DNA of 13,136 nucleotides from Caldifarciminota bacterium UBA3073 (GTDB lineage: Bacteria; Hydrothermota; UBA3073), in the NCBI GenBank assembly GCA_002366725.1, contig DFBT01000073.1, positions 1 through 13,136 on the forward strand, written 5' to 3'. Below, one piece after another: positions 1 to 6,882 of this stretch (positions are counted from its first letter, which is position 1; each line of letters opens with the position of its first letter). The notes under the pieces are model-generated. The model was not told the DNA's origin, ran no database searches, and worked only from the letters and a program-made list of their open reading frames with translations. Both the position numbers and the translations under genes were made by a program.

Positions 1-6
1 TATCCC

Positions 7-165
7 TTATTGCACTCTGTAACGAATTCTGTGCAATAAATCCTCTATTGAAATGAAACTTGTTGACATCCAATATAGATAGCTTTGACGAAATCGCAAT
101 ACTTTGGGACATTCCCAAAAATTAAAATGTTCACCCTGTGGAATACAAAGTTTTGTTCCACGGGG
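7..165. repeat. Cluster of three inverted repeats in the non-coding leader
   Basis: Three separate dyads lie within 160 bases. TTATTGCAC at 7-15 pairs perfectly with GTGCAATAA at 31-39 across a 15-base gap. TTTGGGA at 103-109 pairs perfectly with TCCCAAA at 113-119 around a 3-base loop. CCCTGTGGAA at 134-143 pairs with TTCCACGGGG at 156-165 with one G-T wobble. None is followed by a T-run on the + strand, so they are not obvious intrinsic terminators for an upstream + strand gene. They could be operators, RNA hairpins or decayed intergenic repeats. The dyads are seen directly; function is unknown. Confidence 0.55.
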
Positions 166-310
166 CAAGAAATTACAAATCAAAATTCAAAAAGAAAGAC
201 TGTAGATTTGGAACCAAAGACCAAAAACCTTTTTTTTCTTTAATCTTATGTTTTCGGTCATAAGTTTACATTTTAATATCTAACTTTGATATTTGATTTT
301 TGATATTTAC
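166..310. repeat. AT-rich degenerate repeat leader upstream of the radical SAM gene
   Basis: The stretch before the first gene has no credible coding potential. It begins with AAATTACAAATC/AAAATTCAAAA-like tracts (about 171-194) and ends with TTTGATATTTGATTTTTGATATTT-like tracts (about 284-307), which are roughly complementary, so the block is loosely inverted. Between them is a small hairpin, CTTATG (245-250) with CATAAG (259-264). It resembles the degenerate AT-rich repeat in the gap before the nucleotidyltransferase gene. I see no convincing -35/-10 pair here: the TTGACA at 63-68 has no matching -10 at 16-18 bases. Confidence 0.4.
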
Positions 311-321
311 AAAGGGGTATT

Positions 322-1800
322 ATGGGTTTATGGGTGGTGTCAAAGAAAAAATTTGATGTAGTCAGGCTGAAGTTCCTCCTTGAAAACGCCGCGAGCAAGA
401 AGATTATAAGTGGCGCTTTGATTATAGGGGAAAATGGCAAAACAAGGCTGGAGAATGCACTTGATAGTTATGGAGAGAAGAGTGAGATTTCTTTCGTTCA
501 GAGAGTAAAAATTCTTCCCATTCTTAAGGTTCTGGATATTGTGCGCCGTGGATTCAATAGAACTCCAGAGGAATTCAAAAAATCCCTTAAAGACCCAACT
601 CTCAGAAAGGTCTTTTTGAATTCCTTCAGGTCTTTACAGAAATACGGATTAACATTGCCTCAGAATTTTTATATGCCGATGATGGTTGTCTGGAACTTCA
701 CCTACAAATGTAATCTCAGGTGCAAGCACTGCTATGAGGATGCTGGAATGCTAATGAAGGGAAGCCCCAACGAACTTACTACCGAGGAAAAATTTAAGGT
801 AGTTGATGACCTTGCCTCAAATGATATACCCACTATATTCTTCTCTGGTGGTGAACCAATCATAAAAAGGGATTTCTGGGATGTTGCAAAATATGCAAAA
901 GAGAAGGGGATGTATCTATCCATAGCATCGAATGGAACCCTGTTTACAAAAGGGATGGCAAAAAAGGCAAAGGATATTGGGTTTGGGTATATAGCTATAT
1001 CGCTCGATGCCTCTACTCCAAAGAAACACGATGAGTTCAGAGGAGTCCCTGGAATGTGGAAACGGAGCGTAGAGGGAATAAGGAACTGTTTAGATGCCGG
1101 GATTACGACCTGTATTCAATATACCTTTACTCGTAATAATGCTGATGAATTACCAAAGATGCTTAAGCTGAGAGAGAAGCTCGGTGCTTATAAACTAATT
1201 GTATATAACTATGTACCTGTTGGCAGAGGAAGCTTTGAGATGGATCCCACTCCTGAACAGAGGGAAGAAGCCTATAAGGTGATGTATGACGAACTCGAGG
1301 CAGGTCACCAGGTAGTAGCCTCAACTGCCCCTCAAATGGGAAGATATTGCAAGGAGTACAATGCAGATACTGTTATACTCTCACACTATGGAAGCGCAAA
1401 GAACAAGGAACTTGGAGCAATAGCCGAGATTATTGGAGGTTGTGGTGCTGGCAGGGCATACTGTGCCATTCAGCCTGATGGAAAGATTACCCCCTGTGTC
1501 TACATGCCAAAGCTTGTTGTTGGGGATTTAAGGAAACAATCTTTCAAGGAGATATGGGAAGAATCACCTGTTATGATTAGCCTGCGAGATAGAAGTGACC
1601 TTCAGGGTCACTGTGCAACCTGTGAATACAAGGCATTGTGTGGTGGATGCAGAGCAAGAGCTTATGCTTACTTTGGCGACCTCAAGGGAGCTGACCCGGG
1701 GTGTATATTCAACAGAGAATATTATTACGAATTTTTGAGAGCTAACCATAGGAAACACAAAACCCTGGAGAGAGAAATAGTCAAGCAGCAAGTAGTATAA
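322..1800 (+). CDS. Radical SAM protein with C-terminal SPASM domain
   Basis: This is a 492-residue radical SAM enzyme. Residues 1-110 form an N-terminal extension of unknown role. The core starts at about 120 and has the CxxxCxxC cluster-binding motif C130-C134-C137 (CNLRCKHC). It also has the SAM-binding GGEP at 176-179. A SPASM/twitch-type auxiliary cluster region follows, with cysteines at 374, 381, 392, 431, 434, 440, 443 and 461 (CATCEYKALCGGC pattern). Such proteins modify peptides, cofactors or heme precursors by radical chemistry using [4Fe-4S] clusters. The substrate here cannot be named, as no precursor-peptide gene is visible nearby. AAAGGGG at 311-317 is a good ribosome-binding site 4 bases before the ATG. 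The gene heads the co-directional cluster. Family assignment is firm; the exact subfamily is not. Confidence 0.9.
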   Translation: MGLWVVSKKKFDVVRLKFLLENAASKKIISGALIIGENGKTRLENALDSYGEKSEISFVQRVKILPILKVLDIVRRGFNRTPEEFKKSLKDPTLRKVFLNSFRSLQKYGLTLPQNFYMPMMVVWNFTYKCNLRCKHCYEDAGMLMKGSPNELTTEEKFKVVDDLASNDIPTIFFSGGEPIIKRDFWDVAKYAKEKGMYLSIASNGTLFTKGMAKKAKDIGFGYIAISLDASTPKKHDEFRGVPGMWKRSVEGIRNCLDAGITTCIQYTFTRNNADELPKMLKLREKLGAYKLIVYNYVPVGRGSFEMDPTPEQREEAYKVMYDELEAGHQVVASTAPQMGRYCKEYNADTVILSHYGSAKNKELGAIAEIIGGCGAGRAYCAIQPDGKITPCVYMPKLVVGDLRKQSFKEIWEESPVMISLRDRSDLQGHCATCEYKALCGGCRARAYAYFGDLKGADPGCIFNREYYYEFLRANHRKHKTLEREIVKQQVV

Positions 1801-2380
1801 TTTTTGCAACTACTCGTATATGCCCATAGGCAGAAGTTATACGATTGAGCTTATACCAACACCGGAACAGAGACTTTTTATGTGGGAGAAAAACAGAAAA
1901 ATAGTGCGAGAACGAAAGATTTTCATTGCGGACTTCTGGAATGACGGGACCGTATCAGATGGGTGCATATCGGCGGGCAGAACGGGAGGGTATTTTTACA
2001 TAAACTGGAATGGAGATTGTGCTCCTTGTGTGTTTGCTCCTTATGCTGTCCACAATATCAATGAGGTTTATAAAAATGGCGGCAACCTGAATACCGTGCT
2101 AAATTCTGAGTTCTTTAAAGCGATACGAAAGTGGCAAGATGAATACGCTTATAAACAGCCCAAAGAAAAAAAAGGAAATCTCATAAGAACCTGTGCTATC
2201 AGAGACCACTATGGGATGTATCACGAAGTTCTGAAGTGCCATAAGCCTCATCCCATAGATAAGGATGCCCGGGATGCCTTGAACGATGAGGAGTATAGGA
2301 AAAAGCTTACAGCGTATGGGGAGAGAATAGAAGAATTGACAAAGGGTATCTGGGAGAAGGAGTATTTGCAAGGGAAGTAA
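1799..2380 (+). pseudogene. SPASM-only C-terminal fragment of a second radical SAM protein
   Basis: The open frame from ATG 1820 gives 186 residues matching only the C-terminal part of a different radical SAM/SPASM family. It starts at the MPIGR...PTPEQR linker that normally follows the radical SAM barrel. It then has the ADFWNDG...GCISAGR segment, INWNGDCAPCVFAPY and RTCAIRDHYGMYHEV, with cysteines 49, 67, 70, 125 and 140. The CxxxCxxC core is absent. The same frame read upstream to 1799 still gives family-like residues (FCNYSYMPIGR) before meeting a stop at 1793-1795, inside the preceding gene. No Shine-Dalgarno sequence precedes ATG 1820. The simplest reading is a 5' truncation that removed the catalytic domain. 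It might still be translated as a stand-alone SPASM protein, since the remaining frame is open to a normal C-terminus. Confidence 0.7.
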
Positions 2381-2398
2381 CATGAATAGAGAGCCGAA

Positions 2399-3253
2399 AT
2401 GTTTAATGGAATTACATATCACTCTATAAGAATAGCCATTATTTTAAGAAAAATCAGCGGACGATTTGTGTCCTACCAGGTAGCAAGAATACTCGCATGC
2501 CTTTCATATATTCTTCTTAGACAAAGAAGAAGAATCTTAGCAGAAAATCTGCGACATATAGCACAAGGCGAAACTCGCCTTGTGAGAGAGACTTTTGTTA
2601 ACTTTGGATTGACCTATGCTGATTTTCTGGCAATGCCCTCGATGAAGAGCAAGGAGATTCGTAGAATAGCAAAAGTTCGTGGACGCACAAATCTTGATAG
2701 AGCACTCTCAGCTGGAAAGGGTGTGGTATTGCTGAGTGCGCACCTTGGCAATTGGGAGCTTGAAGCATGTTATATTACTGCACTTGGATACAAGACCGTT
2801 GGTATTGCAGAATCCCTTGGCCCTGGAGAAAGATTTTTTAATCTATACTCAAGACTTCGGACTGAGACCGGCATGAAAGTAATACGTTTAGAAAATGCAA
2901 GGAGTGGGGTGAAGGCACTAAAGGCATTAAGAAGAAATGAGGTTCTTATGTTACTCGGAGATAGAGATATTACGGGAAATGGAGTAAAAGTCAATTTTTT
3001 AGGGCAGGAGGTTTTCCTTCCGAAGGGTCCCGCTTTTCTCTCACTTAAGACAGAGGCCCCCATTGTCACAACATTCTTTGTTTGGCATAACGGAAGGTAC
3101 ATAGCTATAATAGAGCCCCCCATAGAATTTAAAAAAGGCAGGATTCTTGAAAAAGATATTCAGAACTTGACCCAGCTGATAGCTAAAAGATTGGAGAGAG
3201 AGATTCTTGCATACCCCACACAATGGTATGTGTTTCAGATGGATTGGAAGTAG
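2399..3253 (+). CDS. LpxL/HtrB/PatA-like lysophospholipid acyltransferase
   Basis: This 284-residue protein has the architecture of the bacterial lipid A acyltransferase family (LpxL/HtrB), which also contains mycobacterial PatA. The catalytic HxxxxE motif is H115-LGNW-E120. The conserved acidic site GDRDITGNG lies at 187-195, followed by NFLGQ and a proline-glycine turn (LPKGPA). The C-terminal PTQWYVFQMDWK matches the family's P-x-QW-x-x-x motif. A hydrophobic N-terminal stretch (about 11-40) suggests membrane association. The enzyme would transfer an acyl chain from acyl-ACP or acyl-CoA to a glycolipid or lipid A precursor on the cytoplasmic face. The ribosome-binding site is weak (AGAGAG, 2388-2393). 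The gene sits 18 bases after the SPASM fragment. Family is confident; acceptor is unknown. Confidence 0.85.
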   Translation: MFNGITYHSIRIAIILRKISGRFVSYQVARILACLSYILLRQRRRILAENLRHIAQGETRLVRETFVNFGLTYADFLAMPSMKSKEIRRIAKVRGRTNLDRALSAGKGVVLLSAHLGNWELEACYITALGYKTVGIAESLGPGERFFNLYSRLRTETGMKVIRLENARSGVKALKALRRNEVLMLLGDRDITGNGVKVNFLGQEVFLPKGPAFLSLKTEAPIVTTFFVWHNGRYIAIIEPPIEFKKGRILEKDIQNLTQLIAKRLEREILAYPTQWYVFQMDWK

Positions 3254-3267
3254 CAAGCAAATAGTAG

Positions 3268-3474
3268 GGTAGATATAGGGAAAACGGTTTCCTGTTTAAA
3301 CCAGGAAACAGCGAAGATCCAGCAGATAAAACACTTAGGGTCTTATCTAATAGTGTCTTAAAAGAAAAAATGGGAAGGAAGAGTCTTGAGATCGTAAAAT
3401 TGCACTCCTCACAGAGAACAGTGGAAGAGTACGAAGAGGTTTATAATTATGTCAAAGGTGGCTACGAATTGTAA
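3268..3474 (+). pseudogene. C-terminal remnant of a GT4 glycosyltransferase
   Basis: Directly after the acyltransferase stop and two in-frame TAG codons (3262-3267), an open frame of 68 codons reads as the end of a GT4 glycosyltransferase. It includes ENGFLFKPG, ADKTLRVLSN, MGRKSLEI, EEYEEVYN and VKGGYEL before TAA 3472-3474. The intact GT4 gene downstream has the matching elements ENGYLFEPG, ADKVIKLLSN, MGKKSLEI, EKYEDIYK and VKGGD in the same order with one residue of gap. By eye roughly half the positions are identical, so this is a diverged paralogue rather than a fresh copy. There is no start codon or N-terminal domain; the first ATG in frame is at 3370. Its last 26 bases overlap the start of the hydrolase gene, and it contains that gene's ribosome-binding site. 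Confidence 0.8.
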
Positions 3475-4258
3475 GAAAGATAATTCCATCCTTCTCCAGA
3501 GAGGAAATACCGGTATCCTTCTGATACACGGGATCACCAAGACTCCCGGGGAGTTACAGGAGCTGGCAGATAAACTGGCAGAAAGGGGATTTACTGTCTA
3601 TTGTCCACTTTTGCCCAAACACGGCACCTGTCCGGGCAAGTATGAGACCTGCTGGAGGGATATGGTTGGGGTGACCCCTGCCGAGCTGAAGGAAGGTATG
3701 GAGAAGTCATTCCTGAAACTACGAGAAGGAGTAGACAAAATCTATGTTGGTGGAATTTCACTTGGAGCAAACCTTGCCTTCGATCTGGCTACCAAATACA
3801 GAGTAGATGGCATCATCTCAATGGGAGCAGCTATTTTCCTGAATAAGGGACTGAATTTCCTCACCGCGCTTGGACCGGGAGCAGTAAAGTTTCTGCATGA
3901 AAAAAACAAAAAGAACAAGAATGAAGGAGTTGTCTACCATAACTTTCCTGTATCGAATCTCTTCCTGATGGCGTTATTCCCAAAAGAGCTGAAGAAGATC
4001 TTACCAGACATAACTGTGCCAGTCTTGTTAATTCATTCAACTCTTGACAACATAGTAGACCCAAAGAGCGCAGCCTATATATACAAGAGAATCAAATCAA
4101 AGGAAAAGAAACTCGTCTGGGTAGAGAACTTTGGACATGGAATGGCAGATGCCGAGGTATGCCTTGAAGAGATATGCAGGTTAATCGGGGGGAAAGATGA
4201 AGAAGATTTTAGTCCCGATGATTCTTCTAGTGGCGGTCTTAGGATGCAAGGAGATTAA
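3449..4258 (+). CDS. Alpha/beta hydrolase, carboxylesterase/monoacylglycerol lipase-like
   Basis: This 269-residue alpha/beta hydrolase has the complete catalytic set: oxyanion-hole HG at 27-28 (LLIHGITKTPGEL), nucleophile S104 in GISLG, acid D200 (HSTLDNIVD) and H230 (ENFGHGM). The layout matches Est30-type carboxylesterases and bacterial monoacylglycerol lipases, which cleave acyl esters in the cytoplasm. ATG 3449 follows GAAGAGG (3433-3439) by 9 bases and lies inside the glycosyltransferase remnant. The last ~20 residues (from K249, acidic and serine-rich) are translated from DNA that also encodes the start of the lipoprotein gene in another frame, giving a 62-base overlap after a run of six G. 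That tail is probably not original, see findings. Its neighbours suggest glycerolipid turnover; the substrate is inferred. Confidence 0.87.
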   Translation: MSKVATNCKKDNSILLQRGNTGILLIHGITKTPGELQELADKLAERGFTVYCPLLPKHGTCPGKYETCWRDMVGVTPAELKEGMEKSFLKLREGVDKIYVGGISLGANLAFDLATKYRVDGIISMGAAIFLNKGLNFLTALGPGAVKFLHEKNKKNKNEGVVYHNFPVSNLFLMALFPKELKKILPDITVPVLLIHSTLDNIVDPKSAAYIYKRIKSKEKKLVWVENFGHGMADAEVCLEEICRLIGGKDEEDFSPDDSSSGGLRMQGD

Positions 4259-4607
4259 GAAGACCACGATTTCTGGGACAGTGACCAATGGAGGTAGTCC
4301 CGTATCGGGGGCGATAGTTCTCCTCCTTGAGTCTGATTTACTTACGGCGGGGATGTCCCTTGGAAATGGTACGATTACAAATTCGGAAGGGAAATATGAG
4401 ATTATAAGAGTGGAGACGGGAACTTATTATATTCCCGCAATCAAGGACGAGAATGGAAACTGGAAATACGACAAGGATACCGATATGTTTGGATGGTATG
4501 GAGAGGGGGATACTCTAACGGGTCTCACCATACCCGCTCCCGTTGCTGTTACTGAGGGAAATGACCTCACGGGTATAGACATTGATACGCTCTATGTAGT
4601 ACCTTAG
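4197..4607 (+). CDS. Small lipoprotein with carboxypeptidase-regulatory-like beta domain
   Basis: This 136-residue protein has a lipoprotein signal peptide: MKK, a hydrophobic stretch and the lipobox VLGC with C17 as the lipidation site. The mature part begins ISGTVTNGGSPVSGAIVLL, typical of a carboxypeptidase regulatory-like (transthyretin-fold) beta-sandwich. It continues with NSEGKYEIIRVETGTYYI. An aspartate-rich loop at 84-96 (DENGNWKYDKDTD) resembles calcium-binding loops common in such secreted domains. It is predicted to be anchored to a membrane on the extracytoplasmic side. The start overlaps the hydrolase frame by 62 bases; GGGGGG (4187-4192) lies 4 bases before the ATG. Molecular role is unknown. 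Fold and lipidation are well supported by the sequence pattern. Confidence 0.78.
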   Translation: MKKILVPMILLVAVLGCKEIKKTTISGTVTNGGSPVSGAIVLLLESDLLTAGMSLGNGTITNSEGKYEIIRVETGTYYIPAIKDENGNWKYDKDTDMFGWYGEGDTLTGLTIPAPVAVTEGNDLTGIDIDTLYVVP

Positions 4608-4748
4608 AGACTTATAGGGAGAGGAAAGTACAAATGGAGGCCTACAACGGATATATTAAGAAAAATAGTCTCAGCGTTAGCAGTCGCTTTTGAGTGGCTT
4701 GGAAGCAAGATGCGGGAAATTATTGATATTATGCTATTCAGGAGGTGA
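4608..4748 (+). pseudogene. Unidentified C-terminal gene remnant before plsC
   Basis: After the lipoprotein stop, the same frame stays open for 46 codons and ends with TGA at 4746-4748. It reads like protein, not random sequence: KYKWRPTTDILRK followed by an amphipathic helical stretch (IVSALAVAFEWLGSKM, then REIIDIMLFRR). There is no start codon before an ATG near its end, and I do not recognise the family. The final AGG-AGG-TGA codons are the ribosome-binding site of the acyltransferase gene that follows, the arrangement expected of a true upstream gene in an operon. I read it as the 3' end of a gene whose body was deleted. A competing 19-codon frame (ATG 4634 to TGA 4691-4693) with GGGAGAGGA upstream cannot be excluded. 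Confidence 0.45.
4740..4748 (+). promoter_or_regulatory. Strong ribosome-binding site deciding the plsC start
   Basis: AGGAGGTGA is a near-perfect Shine-Dalgarno sequence ending 7 bases before GTG 4756. This favours GTG 4756 over the upstream in-frame TTG at 4690, which has no ribosome-binding site and would add 22 residues atypical of the family. Confidence 0.8.
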
Positions 4749-4755
4749 GAGGTTT

Positions 4756-5388
4756 GTGAGACAGCAAAATAGCAAATCAGCCTTTTATTATACGGTTCGT
4801 CTGGCTACTCGGATGACACTTACAATATTTAGCTCATTAAAGGTAAGTGGAGCAGAGAATGTTTCAGGGAAAGGCGCCTATATTATTGTAGCAAATCATA
4901 TCAATTGGTTTGACGGTTTCGTATTAATTGCTTTGTTTAAGGAGAGAATTAGCTTTTTGGCTGCATCCTATCTGTTTGAAAAGCCGATAGTTGGAGCATT
5001 CTTATCCAGAATGGGGTGTATTCCCGTTGGACAGGCGCAAACAAGAAAAGCAATCACAAAAAGTCTTAAATTGTTAAAAGATGGAGAAATAATAGGAATT
5101 TTCCCCGAGGGCGGGGTGAGATTAACGAAGGAGATGCAGGGAATCAAGCGAGGAGGCTTTTTTCTCGCCCATAGGGCAAATGTGCCAATTATTCCTGTGG
5201 GTATTCAAGGAACTAATCACCTCTTCTCATCATTTCGGAAAATTCCTCTTCATAGGGAGATAGTTGTTAATATTGGAAAGCCAATCTATCCTGTCCACGG
5301 GATTCTGCGAAAAGCAACCGATAGAGAAACTGCTGAGCTTATCGTTACTAAAATCACCAAACTTGTGGAGAGAAGGGATGAAAGATAA
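4756..5388 (+). CDS. plsC: 1-acyl-sn-glycerol-3-phosphate acyltransferase (PlsC family)
   Basis: This 210-residue protein belongs to the PlsC/LPLAT family, which acylates lysophosphatidic acid to phosphatidic acid at the cytoplasmic membrane. Motif I, H(x)4D, is present as NHINWFD at 47-53. Motif II is degenerate (MGCIPVGQ, 87-94). Motif III is FPEGGVR at 116-122, with G replacing the common T of FPEGTR. Motif IV is VPIIPVGI at 143-150. The length is normal for a single-domain PlsC. The GTG start is chosen from the AGGAGGTGA site. It lies 33 bases before the GT4 gene, so coupling of phosphatidic acid supply to glycolipid synthesis is plausible. PlsC-like proteins can have other acceptors, so the exact substrate is inferred. 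Confidence 0.85.
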   Translation: MRQQNSKSAFYYTVRLATRMTLTIFSSLKVSGAENVSGKGAYIIVANHINWFDGFVLIALFKERISFLAASYLFEKPIVGAFLSRMGCIPVGQAQTRKAITKSLKLLKDGEIIGIFPEGGVRLTKEMQGIKRGGFFLAHRANVPIIPVGIQGTNHLFSSFRKIPLHREIVVNIGKPIYPVHGILRKATDRETAELIVTKITKLVERRDER

Positions 5389-5421
5389 AAGAAAAAGGAT
5401 AAAGGGAAAAAATTCATAATT

Positions 5422-6636
5422 ATGAGGATTGTCATTGCAACAGATGTTTTTCCACCACAGATAATAGGGAGCTCAACCGTTGTATATAACCTTGCAAGGG
5501 GACTTGTAAGCAAGGGGTATGAGGTAGCGGTTTTTGCTCCATCACATAAGGGTTTCTCTCGTATAGAGGAGACAGAAGGCATAAAGATATATCGCTTTAC
5601 ATCTATCCCCGTGCCCTATTTCAAAGAGGCAAGAACATCTGTCACCCCCATCACCATTTTTAAGAGAATGAGGAGGATAAAACCAGACATTGTTCACATC
5701 CATCATCCGTTCATCATCGGAAGATCGGCTCTTATGGCGGCAAAAAAGCTTCATATCCCCACAGTCACAACCAATCACATGCTTCCCGAATCCTTTTTTA
5801 TGCTCTTTCCAATTTCAAATAGCTTTGACAGATATAGAAAGAACCTTGACCTCACATGGAAGTTCATAATTGGTTTTTTAAATAGAGCTGATGCGGTTAT
5901 CTCTCCAACAGAGAGTGGACTTGCCATTCTCAAGCTACATGGTCTCAAGCCAAAGGGAATTGCCATCTCTAATGGTATCGACCCCAAACAGTTCAGCCAA
6001 AAAAATGATGGAGAATATTTGAGAGATAAATATACCCTTCCCTCTAAGCCCATAATTCTCTATACGGGAAGATTATCAGAGGAGAAGAGGGTGGATGTTC
6101 TCATTAGGTCCATTCCCTATGTCTTGAAAAGGGTTAATGTCCATTTCTTAATTGTTGGTGAAGGACTTCACAAAAAGAGCCTCGAGAGATTGGCTTGCTC
6201 TCTGGGAGTGAGAGAGCACATAACCTTTACGGGTTTTCTCAAAACCAGAGATTACCCAAATGTATATTCCATCGCGGATATATATGTGATGCCATCTATG
6301 TGTGAATTACAGAGTATAACTACCCTGGAGGCACTTGCCTCTGGACTTCCAGTTGTTGTGGCAGAAAAATATGCCCTTCCAGAACTGGTACACGCGGGGG
6401 AGAACGGTTATCTCTTTGAGCCCGGTGACCACCAGGACCTGGCAGATAAGGTTATTAAACTGCTTTCAAACAAGAAGATAATTAAAATGGGGAAGAAAAG
6501 CCTGGAAATTGCAAGGAATCATTCCCTAAAAAGCAGCATAGAGAAATACGAAGATATATATAAAATGGTAAAGGGAGGTGACTTATATGAGAGGACCGAT
6601 AGAGAAGGCATTCCTTATGGGACTCGGGTCTCTTAG
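5422..6636 (+). CDS. GT4 glycosyltransferase, diacylglycerol glucosyltransferase-like
   Basis: This 404-residue GT-B fold enzyme of family GT4 has an N-terminal acceptor domain starting MRIVIATDVFPPQIIGSSTVV. The HIHHPF segment is at 92-97 and TTNHMLPESFFM at 116-127. The C-terminal nucleotide-sugar domain (from about 210) has LYTGRLSEEKR, IVGEG and the E(x)7E pair E295-E303 in CELQSITTLEA. The ELQSI-TLEA form is characteristic of diacylglycerol glycosyltransferase-like members, so a membrane lipid acceptor is likely, though not proven. The last ~17 residues are read through the start of the next gene (50-base overlap), and VKGG is encoded by that gene's ribosome-binding site. A diverged remnant of a paralogue lies at 3268-3474. 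Confidence 0.86.
   Translation: MRIVIATDVFPPQIIGSSTVVYNLARGLVSKGYEVAVFAPSHKGFSRIEETEGIKIYRFTSIPVPYFKEARTSVTPITIFKRMRRIKPDIVHIHHPFIIGRSALMAAKKLHIPTVTTNHMLPESFFMLFPISNSFDRYRKNLDLTWKFIIGFLNRADAVISPTESGLAILKLHGLKPKGIAISNGIDPKQFSQKNDGEYLRDKYTLPSKPIILYTGRLSEEKRVDVLIRSIPYVLKRVNVHFLIVGEGLHKKSLERLACSLGVREHITFTGFLKTRDYPNVYSIADIYVMPSMCELQSITTLEALASGLPVVVAEKYALPELVHAGENGYLFEPGDHQDLADKVIKLLSNKKIIKMGKKSLEIARNHSLKSSIEKYEDIYKMVKGGDLYERTDREGIPYGTRVS
6571..6581 (+). promoter_or_regulatory. Ribosome-binding site deciding the phasin-like start
   Basis: AAGGGAGGTGA lies 5 bases before ATG 6587 and within the end of the glycosyltransferase coding sequence. It excludes the in-frame GTG at 6578, which is part of the ribosome-binding site itself. 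Confidence 0.75.
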
Positions 6637-6874
6637 CCTCGCGAGGGAAAGGGCAGAAAAGACCATTGAGGAACTCGTAAAAAAGGGTGAGAGCGCAAAA
6701 GAGAAGCGGCCGGAGTTTGTCAAGAGGCTGCTGGATAGAGGCAAGGCTTCGAGAGCAGAGATTAAAGAGATAGCTGAGAAAACAGTGACAAAGGTAATGG
6801 GCAAACTCAATGTTCCCACAAAAACCGATATAGATGCCTTTATGAAGAAGATTGAGAAATTGACCAAGAAGTAG
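6587..6874 (+). CDS. Phasin-like helical protein (PHA synthesis regulator type)
   Basis: This is a 95-residue, highly charged, probably all-helical protein. It opens with MRGPIEKAFLMGLGSLSLARERAEKTIEELVKKGE-type sequence, continues with a second basic helical segment (KRLLDRGKASRAEIKEIAEK), then VMGKLNVPTKTDIDAFMKKIEKL. This pattern matches the COG3937 family, described as polyhydroxyalkanoate synthesis regulator phasin, in which a hydrophobic GLGxLSL segment precedes long charged coiled-coil helices. There is no polyhydroxyalkanoate synthase in the window, so granule binding is not supported by context. Binding to a lipid surface or acting as a partner of the neighbouring enzymes is an inference. 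The gene overlaps the glycosyltransferase by 50 bases and lies 8 bases before the patatin gene, so co-translation is likely. Confidence 0.7.
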   Translation: MRGPIEKAFLMGLGSLSLARERAEKTIEELVKKGESAKEKRPEFVKRLLDRGKASRAEIKEIAEKTVTKVMGKLNVPTKTDIDAFMKKIEKLTKK

Positions 6875-6882
6875 GAGTTTAT

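Noticed and set aside
63..91. TTGACA as a promoter of the radical SAM gene
   Set aside because: No -10-like hexamer at 16-18 bases, and the position is ~250 bases before the start codon.
2382..2429. 15-codon ORF starting ATG 2382 in front of the LpxL-like gene
   Set aside because: Very short, out of phase with the acyltransferase, with no recognisable content; leader-peptide function would be speculation.
4634..4693. 19-codon small ORF with GGGAGAGGA upstream
   Set aside because: It overlaps a more protein-like frame in another phase; it could be real, but nothing else supports it.
4690..4755. TTG 4690 as the plsC start
   Set aside because: No ribosome-binding site, and AGGAGGTGA is correctly placed for GTG 4756.
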